This document shows positions 7,775 through 18,160 of a DNA stretch of 64,000 nucleotides, one piece after another. Location: the NCBI GenBank assembly GCA_964020975.1, contig OZ026613.1, positions 117,740,726 to 117,804,725 on the forward strand, in the 5' to 3' direction. Below the pieces are notes generated by a model. It saw only the letters and a program-made list of their open reading frames with translations. It was not told where the DNA came from and did no database searches. Positions within the stretch are counted from its first letter, which is position 1; each line of letters begins with the position of its first letter. The translations under genes were made by a program, and so were the position numbers. The stretch comes from Hermodice carunculata. Lineage: Eukaryota > Annelida > Polychaeta > Eunicida > Amphinomidae.

Positions 7775-10237
7775 TAAAGGATAGCAGTTATGCGCATCGT
7801 GCAGTGATGGTGGATATTCGAGATCTACTTCCAGAATATATCCTATTTTAGACTCGTCGGGGACCTTAATTAAATTCAATTGTTCGATCGCTTTCTTCGA
7901 CAGCCATCGGAAGTTCCCAACACCCAACGGCTGCTTCATGCAGTAGCTATACAAAGAAGTACAGTCGGTGTATAATATGTAACTATTTTCTTTTAACGGG
8001 TCATATTTTTTGCTGTAGGGATTATTGGCTTCACTATACCTAGTTGTCACAGAAGAAATACCCCCCTTTATTGCAGATTCCACCAAGTTGTATTGATCAA
8101 TATCGCACAGAAGATCTAACTTTACTTTTGTCATTTTAAGACACGCAGCCCAACTCAACTGTGGTGAACTAAAATACTTTGATGGGTCTAATCCATAATA
8201 CCGCATGCAGGTTTCCCTAAAGTTCTCAAAAATATCAGACAACAACAGTACATCAGATTTCAGGTAGACATCATGATAATCTCCCAAGGTTTTGCAATTA
8301 AAAGTACCCTAAACTGTTTTTACGTGGGTGTAATCATCTTCGGAAATCTGACTGTTTGTTAATTTATTGAAAAATTGTTCTTTTGGTGGTAGGGAATTTT
8401 CGTTAAACTTTTCAAAACAATCTAAATAATCGTAACAAAATATTCCCTTTTTCGTAATTAATTTCATTTGTTCCACATTTGGAAAATACTTTCTGGTTAG
8501 TCTGAAGGTATTTACTCCTTTATCCATAAGGTTTTTTGCCAGCTCCCCAAGACTGGCATCCATAAACTGGTAAGAGTCAATAAATAGGAAGTCTCCTATT
8601 TGTAATGCTAAGTATTTTTCAGAATTTTTTGGAATTACTTTGATCTGTTTTTCGCACAATGGCTTCATTTCACGAATCAGAACGTGCAAATCGTAATTTG
8701 ATGCATTATGAATCACTACAGGAATTTTTATGTTATTTAAAGTGGCGTAGGTAAGATTGCATGCATTGCATGTTAAGCCACCAAAATTCCTGTCAAATGA
8801 CAATGATCCCTGCAGCCCTACTTTAAATGCTTGCCGCAAATGTAAGATTTATATTCTAAAGCAAATTTATGTTTAGCCGCCGCGTCCCAGAGCATTGGTT
8901 TGTAACGCGTACACAAAGTTTTGAATATATAATGCTCCTGATCTCTCAAGCATTTATAAAACCGCTTAACACAGTCTTTACCATGGTATAATATAAGCCC
9001 ACTATTCAGCTCGTCTGCTACGCTGACTCTCAACAAGCAAAAACTGGCATGGTGATGAGATCTTTGGCTTAAAGTTTTTGTAGCCGGCCGAAATGGTCGT
9101 ATCGACTTGGAATTGACAGCTTTGAAATCTGCATATATCACGAAAGGAGACATAATTTGCTTAGAATAATTTGAAAACTTCAATTGTGTCCCATTGACGG
9201 GAAGTTCATAGACCTGGCCTTGTGTGGAAAATAGCTGACTATGTAACTGGAGTCTTTCTGAAGTGCAGAATGTACAAAGGCAGAAGCTACATATGTGAAC
9301 TTTATTGCGCTTATTCTTTCGACCTTGGCGACATATCAAGGCCGATAAGTTCTTAATACAATAGAAATGACTTTTATAAAGCAGTAAATTAACATGAAAT
9401 CTCTTGTCTCTGTACTCGGTCCCGTATTATGGGTACACTATTTTATCATAAGCAAACACATTAATTGAAATGTCATTCTGCTTTTCAAAACGTCTTATAC
9501 CACGCACATTCACGGGAAAAGTGATGCCTTTTAAATTTAGTTTGTCTAAATGCTTTGAATAGTGAGCCATCTGTGAGGATTAGCTTTCACCGGTAATAGC
9601 ACTGCCAGAACGGAACTAATGAAACATTTTTTATCTGTCGCGTTTACACTGACACATGCCTTTTTATCAGCTATGTACTTGGGTAGAGACATTTCGCAGC
9701 AGCCACCACTGAATAGAATAGTCTTATTCAATTTTAGTCTCAGCTCCAATATGCTAGTTAAAACGCATCCTGAACCTCTTTGAATAAATGAATCATACGA
9801 CTCTATTATTTGTCGCATTAATGTCTTTAAGCTCGCTGCTAGCCTTAACCGATTTTTCGAGAGGACGTGAACATTAGAAGAGGTAAACCATGGTTCAATT
9901 GTAATGAATTTAAGGTCCGGGTAGACCACCTTACCCAGTAAACAAGACACTAAGTTGACATTTTCAGGAGGGACACTTCAGCAACATATTCCTTAGAGTT
10001 TTAAATATTGGCTCTAACGTATGACTCAAAAATAGGTCTAAATCGCGTCTAAGAGATTTCGGCGGCACATAGCAGTACTCGAGCACAGACTCTTTCAAAG
10101 CAGTCTTGTATCCCCTCCAGCACATGTCTACTGACGGAAATAACTCGAACACCAATTGCACCACGTGTCACAAAGTCGTATTTACAAACACATCCAAGCG
10201 CAGAAGACCTTCGCCGATCTGGATACTCCTGTGTCAC
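7775..10237 (-). pseudogene. Protein-primed family B DNA polymerase (Polinton/bidnavirus type), fragmentary
   Basis: Several minus-strand frames carry the successive landmarks of animal Polinton-type PolB. An N-terminal region contains SLPKYIADKKACVSVNATDK and a Cys/His zinc-finger-like segment (HICSFCLCTFCTSERLQLHS). The exonuclease region includes FVIYADFKAV (Asp motif), IHNASNYDLHVLI and DYHDVYLKSDVLLLSDIFEN. The palm start has YTDCTSLYSYCM (motif A-like) and ends near LHDAHNCYPLAPEK. These enzymes copy linear DNA from a terminal protein primer. The rest of the palm and thumb are not seen before the DIRS-like fragment. It is broken in a handful of places. The sequence fits Polintons, adintovirus-like elements or bidnaviruses equally well. 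Confidence 0.85.
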
Positions 10238-10546
10238 AGCAACATTCCTGTTCGCCTAAACCATCAACTAATTCAGCACGACAAACAAAAATAATTAAGC
10301 GATATAGCGTATGCAAATTTACTGACCTTTTTCCTAGTGTGAGGCAAGCCTGAACTGGGTACTTTCCACTGTGTTTTCAAGTTTCTCAGTTTCCATTCTG
10401 CAAATTAAAAAAGGCTGATAAACACACGGAAACATGAGACAAGCAACGATATGCGAATAAGACACTAATCGATATTACTTACCTTTCTATATCTTGTTAA
10501 TTGATGCCCGTTATTATTTCTTGTACAACAACAAATGTAATTATGT

Positions 10547-10915
10547 TTATTCTTTTGGCTTGGTTTTCCTTCCTACATGGGCTACTGTGCTTTTTGACAA
10601 AATACTGAGACAGTGTCTTGGACATAACAGACAATCAGTCGTCTGTTTAAAAAGTGAGTTATCCAGCTTTTGGAGCCACTCGTCCTGTTTTTCTACCCAC
10701 TCTATATGTTTTTGCAGCCAATCTATGTTCGCCAGTAACATTTTATTTTGTTTGTGTAACCAGCCCACATGAGTCGTCAATATTTTGTTGATTTGTTGCT
10801 TAATCTCAGCAGGATTGCAATCGGTTTCATGGACATGATGCGCTGAGTTATTTGTAGCTTCTATAGACGAAGACTGATCAGCGGCTTCAATTGAAGTGGG
10901 AACAGCTGCCGGCAT
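10547..10915 (-). CDS. Small coiled-coil ORF with tryptophan heptads, unknown function
   Basis: Starting at ATG 10915 (MPAAVPTSIEAADQSSSIEA), the frame gives about 122 residues. The middle has tryptophans at seven-residue spacing (NIDWLQKHIEWVEKQDEWLQ) flanked by charged residues, a heptad pattern implying a coiled coil. The tail is basic (KPKE). Its stop codon overlaps an AATAAA poly(A) signal on the minus strand, a compact arrangement. It lies upstream of PolB on the same strand and could belong to the viral element, but I recognise no homolog. A candidate splice donor (AAAG/GTAAGT, about 10485-10478) lies between it and PolB. Confidence 0.4.
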   Translation of the reverse strand: MPAAVPTSIEAADQSSSIEATNNSAHHVHETDCNPAEIKQQINKILTTHVGWLHKQNKMLLANIDWLQKHIEWVEKQDEWLQKLDNSLFKQTTDCLLCPRHCLSILSKSTVAHVGRKTKPKE

Positions 10916-11206
10916 GGTCAAACATTGCGCCGGTTCTGGCGTGTTTTTTCACGGCCTTTAGGCTGGTGCACTGTCCGACAGAAAAACGTCCTCATCTTCG
11001 CTAATGCTCTCGGTTGAAAGTCGTTTTCTTGTACTAGTCGGTACCAGGTCTTTAACTGACTAATCAGCTAATTTCAGACTTTTTAAAATAAACATAACAG
11101 TTACTTCTGGGTTTTCTACGCCAAAATATATTGTTAATTTAGCATCGTACTGAATTCCTATCCCGACCTGCAAGTAGGCACTTAAGGTTGAGCAGACCGA
11201 GTTTAG

Positions 11207-11868
11207 CTAGTGTTCAGTAAAGCTGCCTTTGTTATATAATATCTTACGAAATTCTGAATTCATGAGTTTTAAGAATGTAGTTAAATTTACTTTTAGTAAT
11301 TCTTGACATTTTGAAGATGCTTCAGTCTGTCCAATGATGTCCACTAATTGTCTTTTTCCTAATTTTGTTGTGAGCGCGTAATTTGTTCTATGTATACTGC
11401 TTGTTGGAACATTGCTCATCGTCACATCCTACACAAGCCACACAATAGCAAGACAGCTCTCGCACATTGACATGACCATCCACGTTACAAGAAGCCACTG
11501 AATGCAGTTTTCTTGTTTTTGCAATAGTGGAGTATCCAGTAAAATCGCGATTTCTGTCCACGGTAGACTTGTCGACAAAAAAGAATCTCCTTTTGTGTAG
11601 AATTGCTTCTGGCCCTATGGCTTTATCTGGTAAGTTTTCAGCTGCAAACATGTACAGATCATAAGGGTTTCCAATAACAAGATAAATTTACATTGACTGT
11701 AAGGGCCCTTTTGGCTTCAGTTTTTAGGAATCCTGCTGCCTGATCCATTTCACCCTTGCCATGGCCACTTGCACAACAATAAGCTATTCTCTGTACTTTT
11801 AGCACTTGCTCAGCCGTGCTTACATCAGCGAATGTTATTTTGGGGGGAGGGTGTTTAGACCTTGCCAC
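11207..11868 (-). pseudogene. C-terminal block of 'ENYS/GHGKG' transposon-derived protein
   Basis: Minus-strand frames contain CCASGHGKGEMDQAAGFLKT, a 'GHGKG-x-x-D-x-x-x-G-x-x-K' signature, followed by FFFVDKSTVDRNRD, TRKLHSVASC, and a cysteine cluster (LSCYCVACVGCDDEQCSNK). In order and spacing this matches the C-terminal half of a widespread invertebrate family of transposase-like proteins that I recognise by motif but cannot name formally. The frame shifts at least once (near 11390-11430). The N-terminal half of the same family lies at 14820-15680 on the same strand, so the two blocks may be one gene separated by 3 kb of inserted or intronic DNA. Function is presumably DNA transposition. 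Confidence 0.5.
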
Positions 11869-12516
11869 TGACCTATCCTTTGGGATAGTTGTTGGGGTCA
11901 GAAAAGCTTGGAAACCACAGTTCCTGATTTTTAAAAAAAAAATCGTTATAGTTATAAATCGTGGCCTGTTTTAATATGAAGAGGTTGAGAACATTGTTCA
12001 TTCAAGTAGTGCAGAAAAAAAATAGTATTCTTTGTTTTTTGGCAATGAGTGAAGATGTGCCGTTTTAGTATCTTGCAACGAGTGCATATAGTCCCGTTGT
12101 ATGGCAGCTGTTACATGGTACTTTATGCAGCAGTGAAACAAAGACTCGCAATATTTGTTGAAACAGTGTAACAACCATATAAATATTACTCTGAATGATG
12201 TGTCATCTGTAAACGAGTTCAATTTTGCTTCCCCCACATTGCTCGCATGAATATCAACCGGGAACTACTATTTTAGCGCAAATTTTCGGCGACCTTGACC
12301 CGTGACTCTAATCCAATGATGCAAAGGGATATATGCCTGGGGAGGAATTCGTCGCCCACAGTTATTTTCATTCCTTCTCATTGCACCCGAATACGTGTAC
12401 GTACTCCTCCCTGTCATGGTGTAGGTCACATGAGGCTTATAGCGCCAATCATGACGTTCCTCTTACGGTAATAATAGCCATGCCGCTGAGAGTGAGGTAA
12501 ACAACGCTAATAAGCC

Positions 12517-12607
12517 GATGGGCCTAAAACCACAACGTTGTCACATGGAGCTCCTGTGTAGGAGCTCCATGTAACTACGTTGTGCAACTTGTGGTTTTAG
12601 GCCCATC
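12517..12607. repeat. Near-perfect 91-bp palindrome
   Basis: The outer arms gatgggcctaaaaccacaa (12517-12535) and their inverse (12589-12607) are identical. An inner stem acatggagctcct pairs perfectly with aggagctccatgt around a four-base loop. It is probably a small foldback/MITE-type element. No target duplication is obvious. Confidence 0.8.
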
Positions 12608-13412
12608 CGCTACCATCTTATGAGCACAATTAATTGAGTGCACAGTTGAATACACAATATTTTATTGCAGATATGGCCCTATGTGGGTTATTGAACACAC
12701 AGATGTTCCAGGTCCAACCTCTTCACCCACTCCTCCTAACCTCTCCCCCCCCCCCCCCCAACCACCGCGTATATTAGCATGGACTGACTGAACGTTACGA
12801 GCGCCTATGGTGAAATTTTCATTGCAAAAAAAATTACGATGATCGGTGCGGTCAATTTGGTTGCTAGCGGTTTAAATTTAAACCACTGTAAAAAGGGTGA
12901 CAACTGGCTGCTTTGGCGATATAGATTAACAGATTCCATCATTATTTGTACCTGAAAATACGCTCCTGCTTCATTGTGTTTATGTGCATGGAACATCGGT
13001 AATTTTCTGTATGCGTTCAGAAGGAAAAAAAAAAAGGAAAGAACTCCATAATGCATAGCGCAACTAGGTCAACATGGACGCATCCTTGCTGTAGCGAGTA
13101 AACGTGTGAAGTTAAAGCAATAATATTAACACTTTCAAGCATGACAACACACAAATTTCCTTCTAATATTAGCGTAAAGACCTTTTAAGAACATATGCCT
13201 GACGGTGAGTGATATTACCAGGGTTTATATTTGATTTTATAGCCGTTTCCAAGTTAGGTAAATCTACGCTTCCAGCATCTATAGAAAATTGATGGGATGT
13301 CTGTCTGCATGCTGGTATCGTTAAATCTTGCTTTGATTCCATTTGAAGTGACCGCAAATTTTTAGAAGGGCCCTTAAACCACTGTTACCACAGATTTTTT
13401 TGTTTTGTATAA

Positions 13413-13508
13413 TGACCGCTGACTGTCAAAAGCTTGATTTTGACTGACCGCTGACTGCAAAAAGCTTGATTTTGACTGACTGCTGACTGGAAAAACTTCA
13501 TTTTCATA
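13413..13508. repeat. Three 32-bp tandem units ('tgaccgctgactg…agcttgatttt')
   Basis: Units begin at about 13413, 13445 and 13477. The third is more diverged. It is a short minisatellite of no visible function. Confidence 0.7.
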
Positions 13509-13995
13509 CCACTGCCTATCCATGTTTTGTGGGTCACATTTTTGAGTATATTATCATAGAATATCTATGCATTGCCACATATTGCCAAGAAAAGTGCCAC
13601 AGTCTGCCTTGACCTCATGTGCCAGATATCTTATTCATTCCAATTGTTAAACTTTGCATTGCCACAGTTTTCTAAAACAATGCCAGCATCTAGCCATGAT
13701 CAATGCGCCATGTTATTCAATAACTCTGTTACTACACATATCCAAGGAAAGTGTGATAATTTGCCATGGGCAGTGCCTTGATCAAGTTTCCACATATTAA
13801 ATATTCCAGCACCAGAACTTTGTAAAAAGTTACGTTGGTTGTAACTGATTAGTAACAAGTTATTACCAGATTGTTGGTACAAAAAAGAAATACAGTGTAC
13901 ATTGTATGAAAGGATTATTGTGTCCTTTTGCTGAAAATGGCAAATGATGTAGAAGAAAATCCAGATCCACAAATTGTCCTACCACATGTCTTCCA

Positions 13996-14755
13996 GGGAC
14001 TTTTCACCAAGGAGATTGCAAAATGACAAATGCTGGTAAACAGTGTGCTCCTATTTGCAGTGTTGCAATATTTATGGCAGAAACAACACCATTTACATCA
14101 TGGCAGCAAACCCACATGGACCAGGTATTGCTTGCTGGAGATCTGTTGCATTCATACATTCCAAGGAAATCCAATGTACATTTTTTGTTTCTGTCTGAAG
14201 TTCCACGTCAACTGCAATTTGATAACAGTGTTTTGACATTGATTTTTCAAGATAATGTGACTGGATGCTTGCTAGAGGCTCCACATGCTTAATTAGCAGC
14301 AATTTTCGTGCGATTGGATATTGCACTAATACAAGCATTCTCATTATGCAAATGCAGTAGTCCCTCCTTTGAGAGACCACCCCTAGTGCCACCCAAAAGG
14401 TGGTCACATAAAGCAGGTGGTCCCTCAAAGGAGGTATAAATAACATGAAAAGTACTACAGAAAGACCTGACAACTGTGGTCTCTCAAAGGAGGTGCCCAC
14501 ATTTGCAGTTGCAAATGGAATGTCATTTCCGAAGTTACCCCTGTATTAACAGGAATGACAGAACTTGAAGAGAGACCTGTTGCAAGCCGCAAACCATTCA
14601 TGCAGTTGAGACTAGCAAAATGTGGAGGGCAGTGGAAAATAAATGGCAATGTTATCAATGCTGTGGCAAATGTGGAGACCACTGTTAATACAATCCCCAG
14701 ACATGTCATTCACTATTCCAGTGAAACTTAAAAGGAAGCTGAAATACAAAGCATT
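13996..14755 (+). pseudogene. Helitron-type relic: C76/OTU-like protease domain then DUF6570
   Basis: The first part reads GTFHQGDCKMTNAGKQCAPI and later MDQVLLAGDLLHSYI. This resembles the 'QGD…GxQC…' cysteine-protease (tegument C76-like) domain found ahead of Helitron-like proteins in marine invertebrates, with Cys at codon 14044-14046. From 14561 the plus strand reads ELEERPVASRKPFMQLRL, GGQWKINGNVINAVANVETT and VNTIPRH. After a stop and frame change comes TIPVKLKRKLKYKA (about 14712-14753). That series is the DUF6570 domain preceding the Helitron helicase-like domain. No Rep or helicase motifs follow. An inverted-repeat insertion (about 14352-14500) lies between the two domains. It is a degraded rolling-circle transposon. 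Confidence 0.65.
14352..14500. repeat. Inverted repeat 'ccctcctttgagagaccac'
   Basis: The motif at about 14352-14373 recurs inverted at about 14420-14437 and again at about 14479-14496 ('ggtctctcaaaggaggt'). The three copies form a small foldback element within the Helitron relic. Confidence 0.6.
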
Positions 14756-14819
14756 AAAGGCTTCCTGGTAATTTTGTTCATGGGGCACCTTGGACAGATT
14801 GTGAAACCCTTCACCTGTT

Positions 14820-15680
14820 TGGCACTTATGCCTTGTTTATTTAAGTTGCCTGCTGCATCCATCTGTCCTCTGATGGACAACATCTGTCTGACACCCCAGA
14901 TTTTTTAGCTCCGGCAGAATAATTTTTTGCCAGACAATTACCAACAAAATGAAAATCATGTGTGAAGTCACCAGACACTATGAGCCAATGCTCCTGTAAG
15001 TGACTGTCATCTGTGTTGTCAGCTTGAACAGATGGTCTCCACAGAACACATGAGTGTATGGTGCACTGTGTCTTGATCCAGTGCAGTGACTGGGCTTCCT
15101 CCTGAATCAATGTGGAATAATTTTCCCTGAAGTCCATCTCCATGGCAAGATGAATTTTAGGCAGATTCTCAATTAGTGCTGTCCACTGCACTCTGCCATC
15201 GGGCAGTAAGTAAATGATATGGGTAGCCCTTCAGTTGATCTAAAAGGTAGTCCACAAGTTCTTTTGGACTGGTTACCTTTTTGACCAAATCCAAGTGTTT
15301 TGTAACTTTTCTTTCCTTTGTTTGAAATTCAACATTGTCAAATTTGTACCAAGTGACTGAATTGTTTTCAGATATCTCATTTGAATGGAATACAAGTTTA
15401 GATAAGCTACATTGGTCACATTCTTGTTTAAGACAAGATTACTTGTGGAATTCCTCATTAGGTTCCTTCTCCCAGAATGTAGACTTGACAAAACTCTACA
15501 CATTACTGTATATGGGCACATCTAAGTGGTTACTCTGCCTAAAGTTCATGAGAGCCCTGAAAGCCTTGCGTACGCTGACACATTTTTGGCAGCAACATTG
15601 CTCCAAGTCTCTTGGAGTAGCTGGTCTTGCATAAAATGGCTTCAGCAGCCGGAAAGTTGACTCACTGACTTAAATGGATG
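14820..15680 (-). pseudogene. N-terminal block of 'ENYS/GHGKG' transposon-derived protein
   Basis: Reading leftwards, the frames give FYARPATPRDLEQ with a C-x-x-C pair, then a C-x-x-C zinc-binding segment (ECDQCSLSK). A long segment follows (SVTWYKFDNVEFQTKERKVT, then KVTSPKELVDYLLDQLKGYP), and after a frame change near 15185 the core MDFRENYSTLIQEEAQSLHW. Next come TQCTIHSCVLWRPS and WLIVSGDFTHDFHFVGN. 'DFxENYs…Q-E-x-Q-x-x-x-W' and the following 'HD' are signatures of a transposase-like family common in cnidarians, molluscs and arthropods. The expected acidic 'SDG' segment is not seen before the sequence leaves the family near 14820. The C-terminal block lies at 11207-11868. Confidence 0.6.
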
Positions 15681-15715
15681 GATGTGTACTTATGAATTCA
15701 AAATAAGCCTCCCCA

Positions 15716-16290
15716 TAAGACATGTGAATTACAAAAATGTGCAATGTTACAATATCTATAATTTAAGCCCAACATGATCAAAATCGGATGATAATTGACC
15801 GAGTTATAGCTAGATGAATATTTCAAATGGCAAAATGACCTTGACCGTTGACCTTTAGAGGTCACAAGTAAATTACAAAAATGTGCAGTGTTACAGTAGC
15901 TACAATTTTTGTCCAACATGATCAAAATTGGATGGAAATTGACTGAGTTATGGCTGGATGAATATTTCAAACATACAAATGACCTTGACCTTTGACCTTT
16001 AGAGGTCACATTTTAAATTGCAAAAATGTGCAGTTTACAATATCTACAATTTGGGTCCAACATCATCAAAATCGGATAAATACTTTCGAAACCAGAAGCA
16101 ATTGATTTTTTTTAATTGCCCTAATTTGCATAATTTTTAAAATCTTGACCAGTCAGAACGATATGCAAAACTTCACTGCAGGTGCTATAGCCATGCAAAG
16201 TTTGAAGCTTCTAGCTTGCACGGTGTCTGAGTTTAAGACGACACAAAAAATCTGGTGGAAAGAAAGAAAGAGAGAGAGAGAGAATATTGG
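15716..16290. repeat. About 145-bp tandem repeat with nuclear-receptor-like sites and a (GAAA)/(GA) tail
   Basis: Two full units and a partial third start near 15724, 15868 and 16012. Each has 'aaaaatgtgca…ttacaatatctacaattt…caacatgatcaaaat…gagttatggctggatgaatatttcaaa' in pieces, then TGACCTTGACC-type half-sites. The block ends in a gaaagaaag/ga tail (16257-16282). A reverse-oriented copy lies at 62598-62870, also bordered by (CTTT)n. The family is dispersed and may be SINE-like. Confidence 0.8.
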
Positions 16291-17460
16291 GTAAAACAAT
16301 TTGTCTTTTTTCACACACAGACATTAAAAAAAAGAAACTTAAACATAAGCATAGCACACCTGAAGTAGAGTCTGCACAGTCTAGTGCTGAAGTCTAGTTA
16401 CATGTGCCTGCCAGGGAGACAGGTCAGCTTGTGGTGCCACCACACTGGTCACCTGCTTTACCACTGAGATGTCCCAGACTGAGGATAGGTAAAACAATAG
16501 CATGGCACTGGCACAGAATTGGCCACAGGAAGCCTTAAGGTAAATAGGGTGTGGTCATTTAGGTCAGGTAGCAGTCCCATTTGCATCCTGTCCCAAGACG
16601 AGGCCTTTATCCACCTTAGCACAGGACAATAGGTCACTCATGATAACCTTTATTTAGAACAAAAGGTGTGGTAAGGTCAATTCAATTTAAGTCGTGTCAT
16701 GATGTTCTTGTCAAATTCATTAACCAACACATGGTTTATTCATTCTAGAACACCTGTGGGAAAAAAAAAACTGGAAAATAAACCTTGCATGCTAAGCCTG
16801 GAATACCTATAAAATTCAAGGTGTAGTCTGGAAACCCATAGAAATCGTACATGTATTTGTTTCAAAATATGACACCTCCATTAAGTGAAACAATTTTTTC
16901 ATTTCTTGGCTGTGGTAAAATCATGTTCATAACTGTTTATTAAGTGGACTTCTGGGTACAATCCAACTTTGATAGCTACCACTTCATGAACATAATTTTG
17001 AGTATTTTTTAGTGACATTTTAGGCCAGCTGCATAGCAAGTTTGTGTAATTTGTAAAACAAAAACAAAAAAACAAAGAAAAGTGATGGAATTTTGACTCC
17101 TCATATCTTTACTACAGTCATGGTTATATGCATATGCCATTCTGAACCACTGTGTCCGAGTTGCCGCCACCCTAACCCTGCTACGTTTTGCTCCCAGCTG
17201 CAAAAACTAAGGGTATTGCAAATTGATTTACTAATATATTTTTCAAAAGTAGACTTAATAGCCTATCATTTGACACCAAACATAGAAGAATTAATATCCA
17301 ATTTTTGCTATCATGTTTTTATAAAAAAATCTGACAACATGCATCACATGTAACACCACCACTTAAAATGGGGTACCACTTTGAAACACATGACCAACTA
17401 TGCTGAATTGTCATTAAAAATATTAAATAACACGTTTTTCGCTATTTTACCGAACATCAG
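16291..17460. other. No recognisable gene
   Basis: AT-rich sequence with short homopolymer runs (16749-16758, 17058-17078). No conserved coding signal was seen on either strand. Confidence 0.4.
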
Positions 17461-18160
17461 GCACATAGGTTTATTGACATTTTGCAAGACTTGGTGGATT
17501 CTAGTGTCCTTGAAATGGCCCTTACCGATGTGAACGAGGAGAACCAGCAAGAAATGTGGAACACTTTATATTTACCTGCTAAGTCGTATAAAGGGTTAGT
17601 CCAACCAACTGAGAAAAAAAACGGGATTTAAATTTCAAGTGGGTGATTGTGTGAGAATTTCTTATTGAAAAGAGGAAGAGGAGAAAGACAAGAAAGAGTT
17701 CCAGGGAGAAAGACAAGAAAGAGTTAATTATGTACATTCACGTGCAGAGTGATGATTCCATCTAGACATGTACGCTAATAACAACAGTTTATCTTTTACA
17801 GTCCAATTACCCAAACAGCTTCATTTGGCTGGGATGTGGAGCATGGCATTGAGTGAAATTTACCTTCCACCTTTTGAAATAGATGGATTCAACTGGAGCA
17901 ACACGTTATCGATATTAATATGCAGCCCTGAATGGAGTTTGTCTGTGGTCAAGGGACGACGCGCACCCGTTAAGACGCGTGATACCCAACGACCAAGCAA
18001 AAAGACAGCCCTTACAAAAAGACCATGCCATGTCAGTGTGATGTTAGTGTTGTGCCAGTTGTATATCAGTTATCATTCAGTGCTTTTTCAGTGTGCTACG
18101 AGGCAGCTGTCAGGTCGGGAAACACACTGGATACCAGCTACATGTCAGTTACCTACCTAA
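17461..18160 (+). mobile_element. Polinton/Maverick-like fossil: integrase end and capsid-associated ORF start
   Basis: The plus strand first gives an integrase C-terminal segment: DVNEENQQEMWNTLY, then FKFQVGDCVRIS, the 'FKVGDxVRIS' SH3-like motif. About 60 bases later comes FYIHVQSDDS-type sequence and MYANNNSLSFTVQLPKQLHL followed by AGMWSMALSEIYLPP. This resembles the start of the structural protein ('SFTVxLPxxxxLxGxWxxxLxEIxyP') common in Polinton/adintovirus-like elements; whether it is the penton-type protein is uncertain. Similarity fades after about 17950. It is a broken fragment of a few hundred bases, unconnected to the PolB at 7775-10237, which lies on the other strand. Confidence 0.5.

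Larger units (their letters stand above)
445..10237 (-). mobile_element. Endogenous parvo/bidnavirus-like element with PolB, NS1 and capsid fossils
   Basis: All recognisable viral parts lie on the minus strand. From the right they are a protein-primed type B DNA polymerase (about 10237-7775), the end of an NS1-type SF3 helicase (about 6520-6319) with its acidic tail (6086-5637), the capsid gene in two parts (5523-5229 and 2307-1178), a poly(A) signal, and hairpin-forming repeats (445-1044). Parvoviruses have NS1, capsid and hairpin ends but no polymerase; bidnaviruses combine those genes with a Polinton-type PolB. Two DIRS-like fragments and one MITE have inserted. The element is broken, with on the order of ten interruptions including the three insertions, so it is an old fossil. 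No second hairpin end was found right of PolB. PolB lies on the same strand as NS1 and capsid, unlike the ambisense layout I recall for silkworm bidnavirus. Neighbouring Polinton and parvovirus fossils are the alternative explanation. Confidence 0.6.
11870..13995. other. Mostly non-coding stretch between transposon blocks
   Basis: It holds the 12517-12607 palindrome, a C run (12745-12759), a short A run near 13025, and 32-base tandem repeats (13413-13508). Otherwise only short, unrecognised ORFs are visible. Confidence 0.5.

Noticed and set aside
10261-10340. Possible inverted counterpart of the left viral end ('gcgatatagcg')
   Set aside because: The match is about a dozen bases with no hairpin, so it is likely chance.
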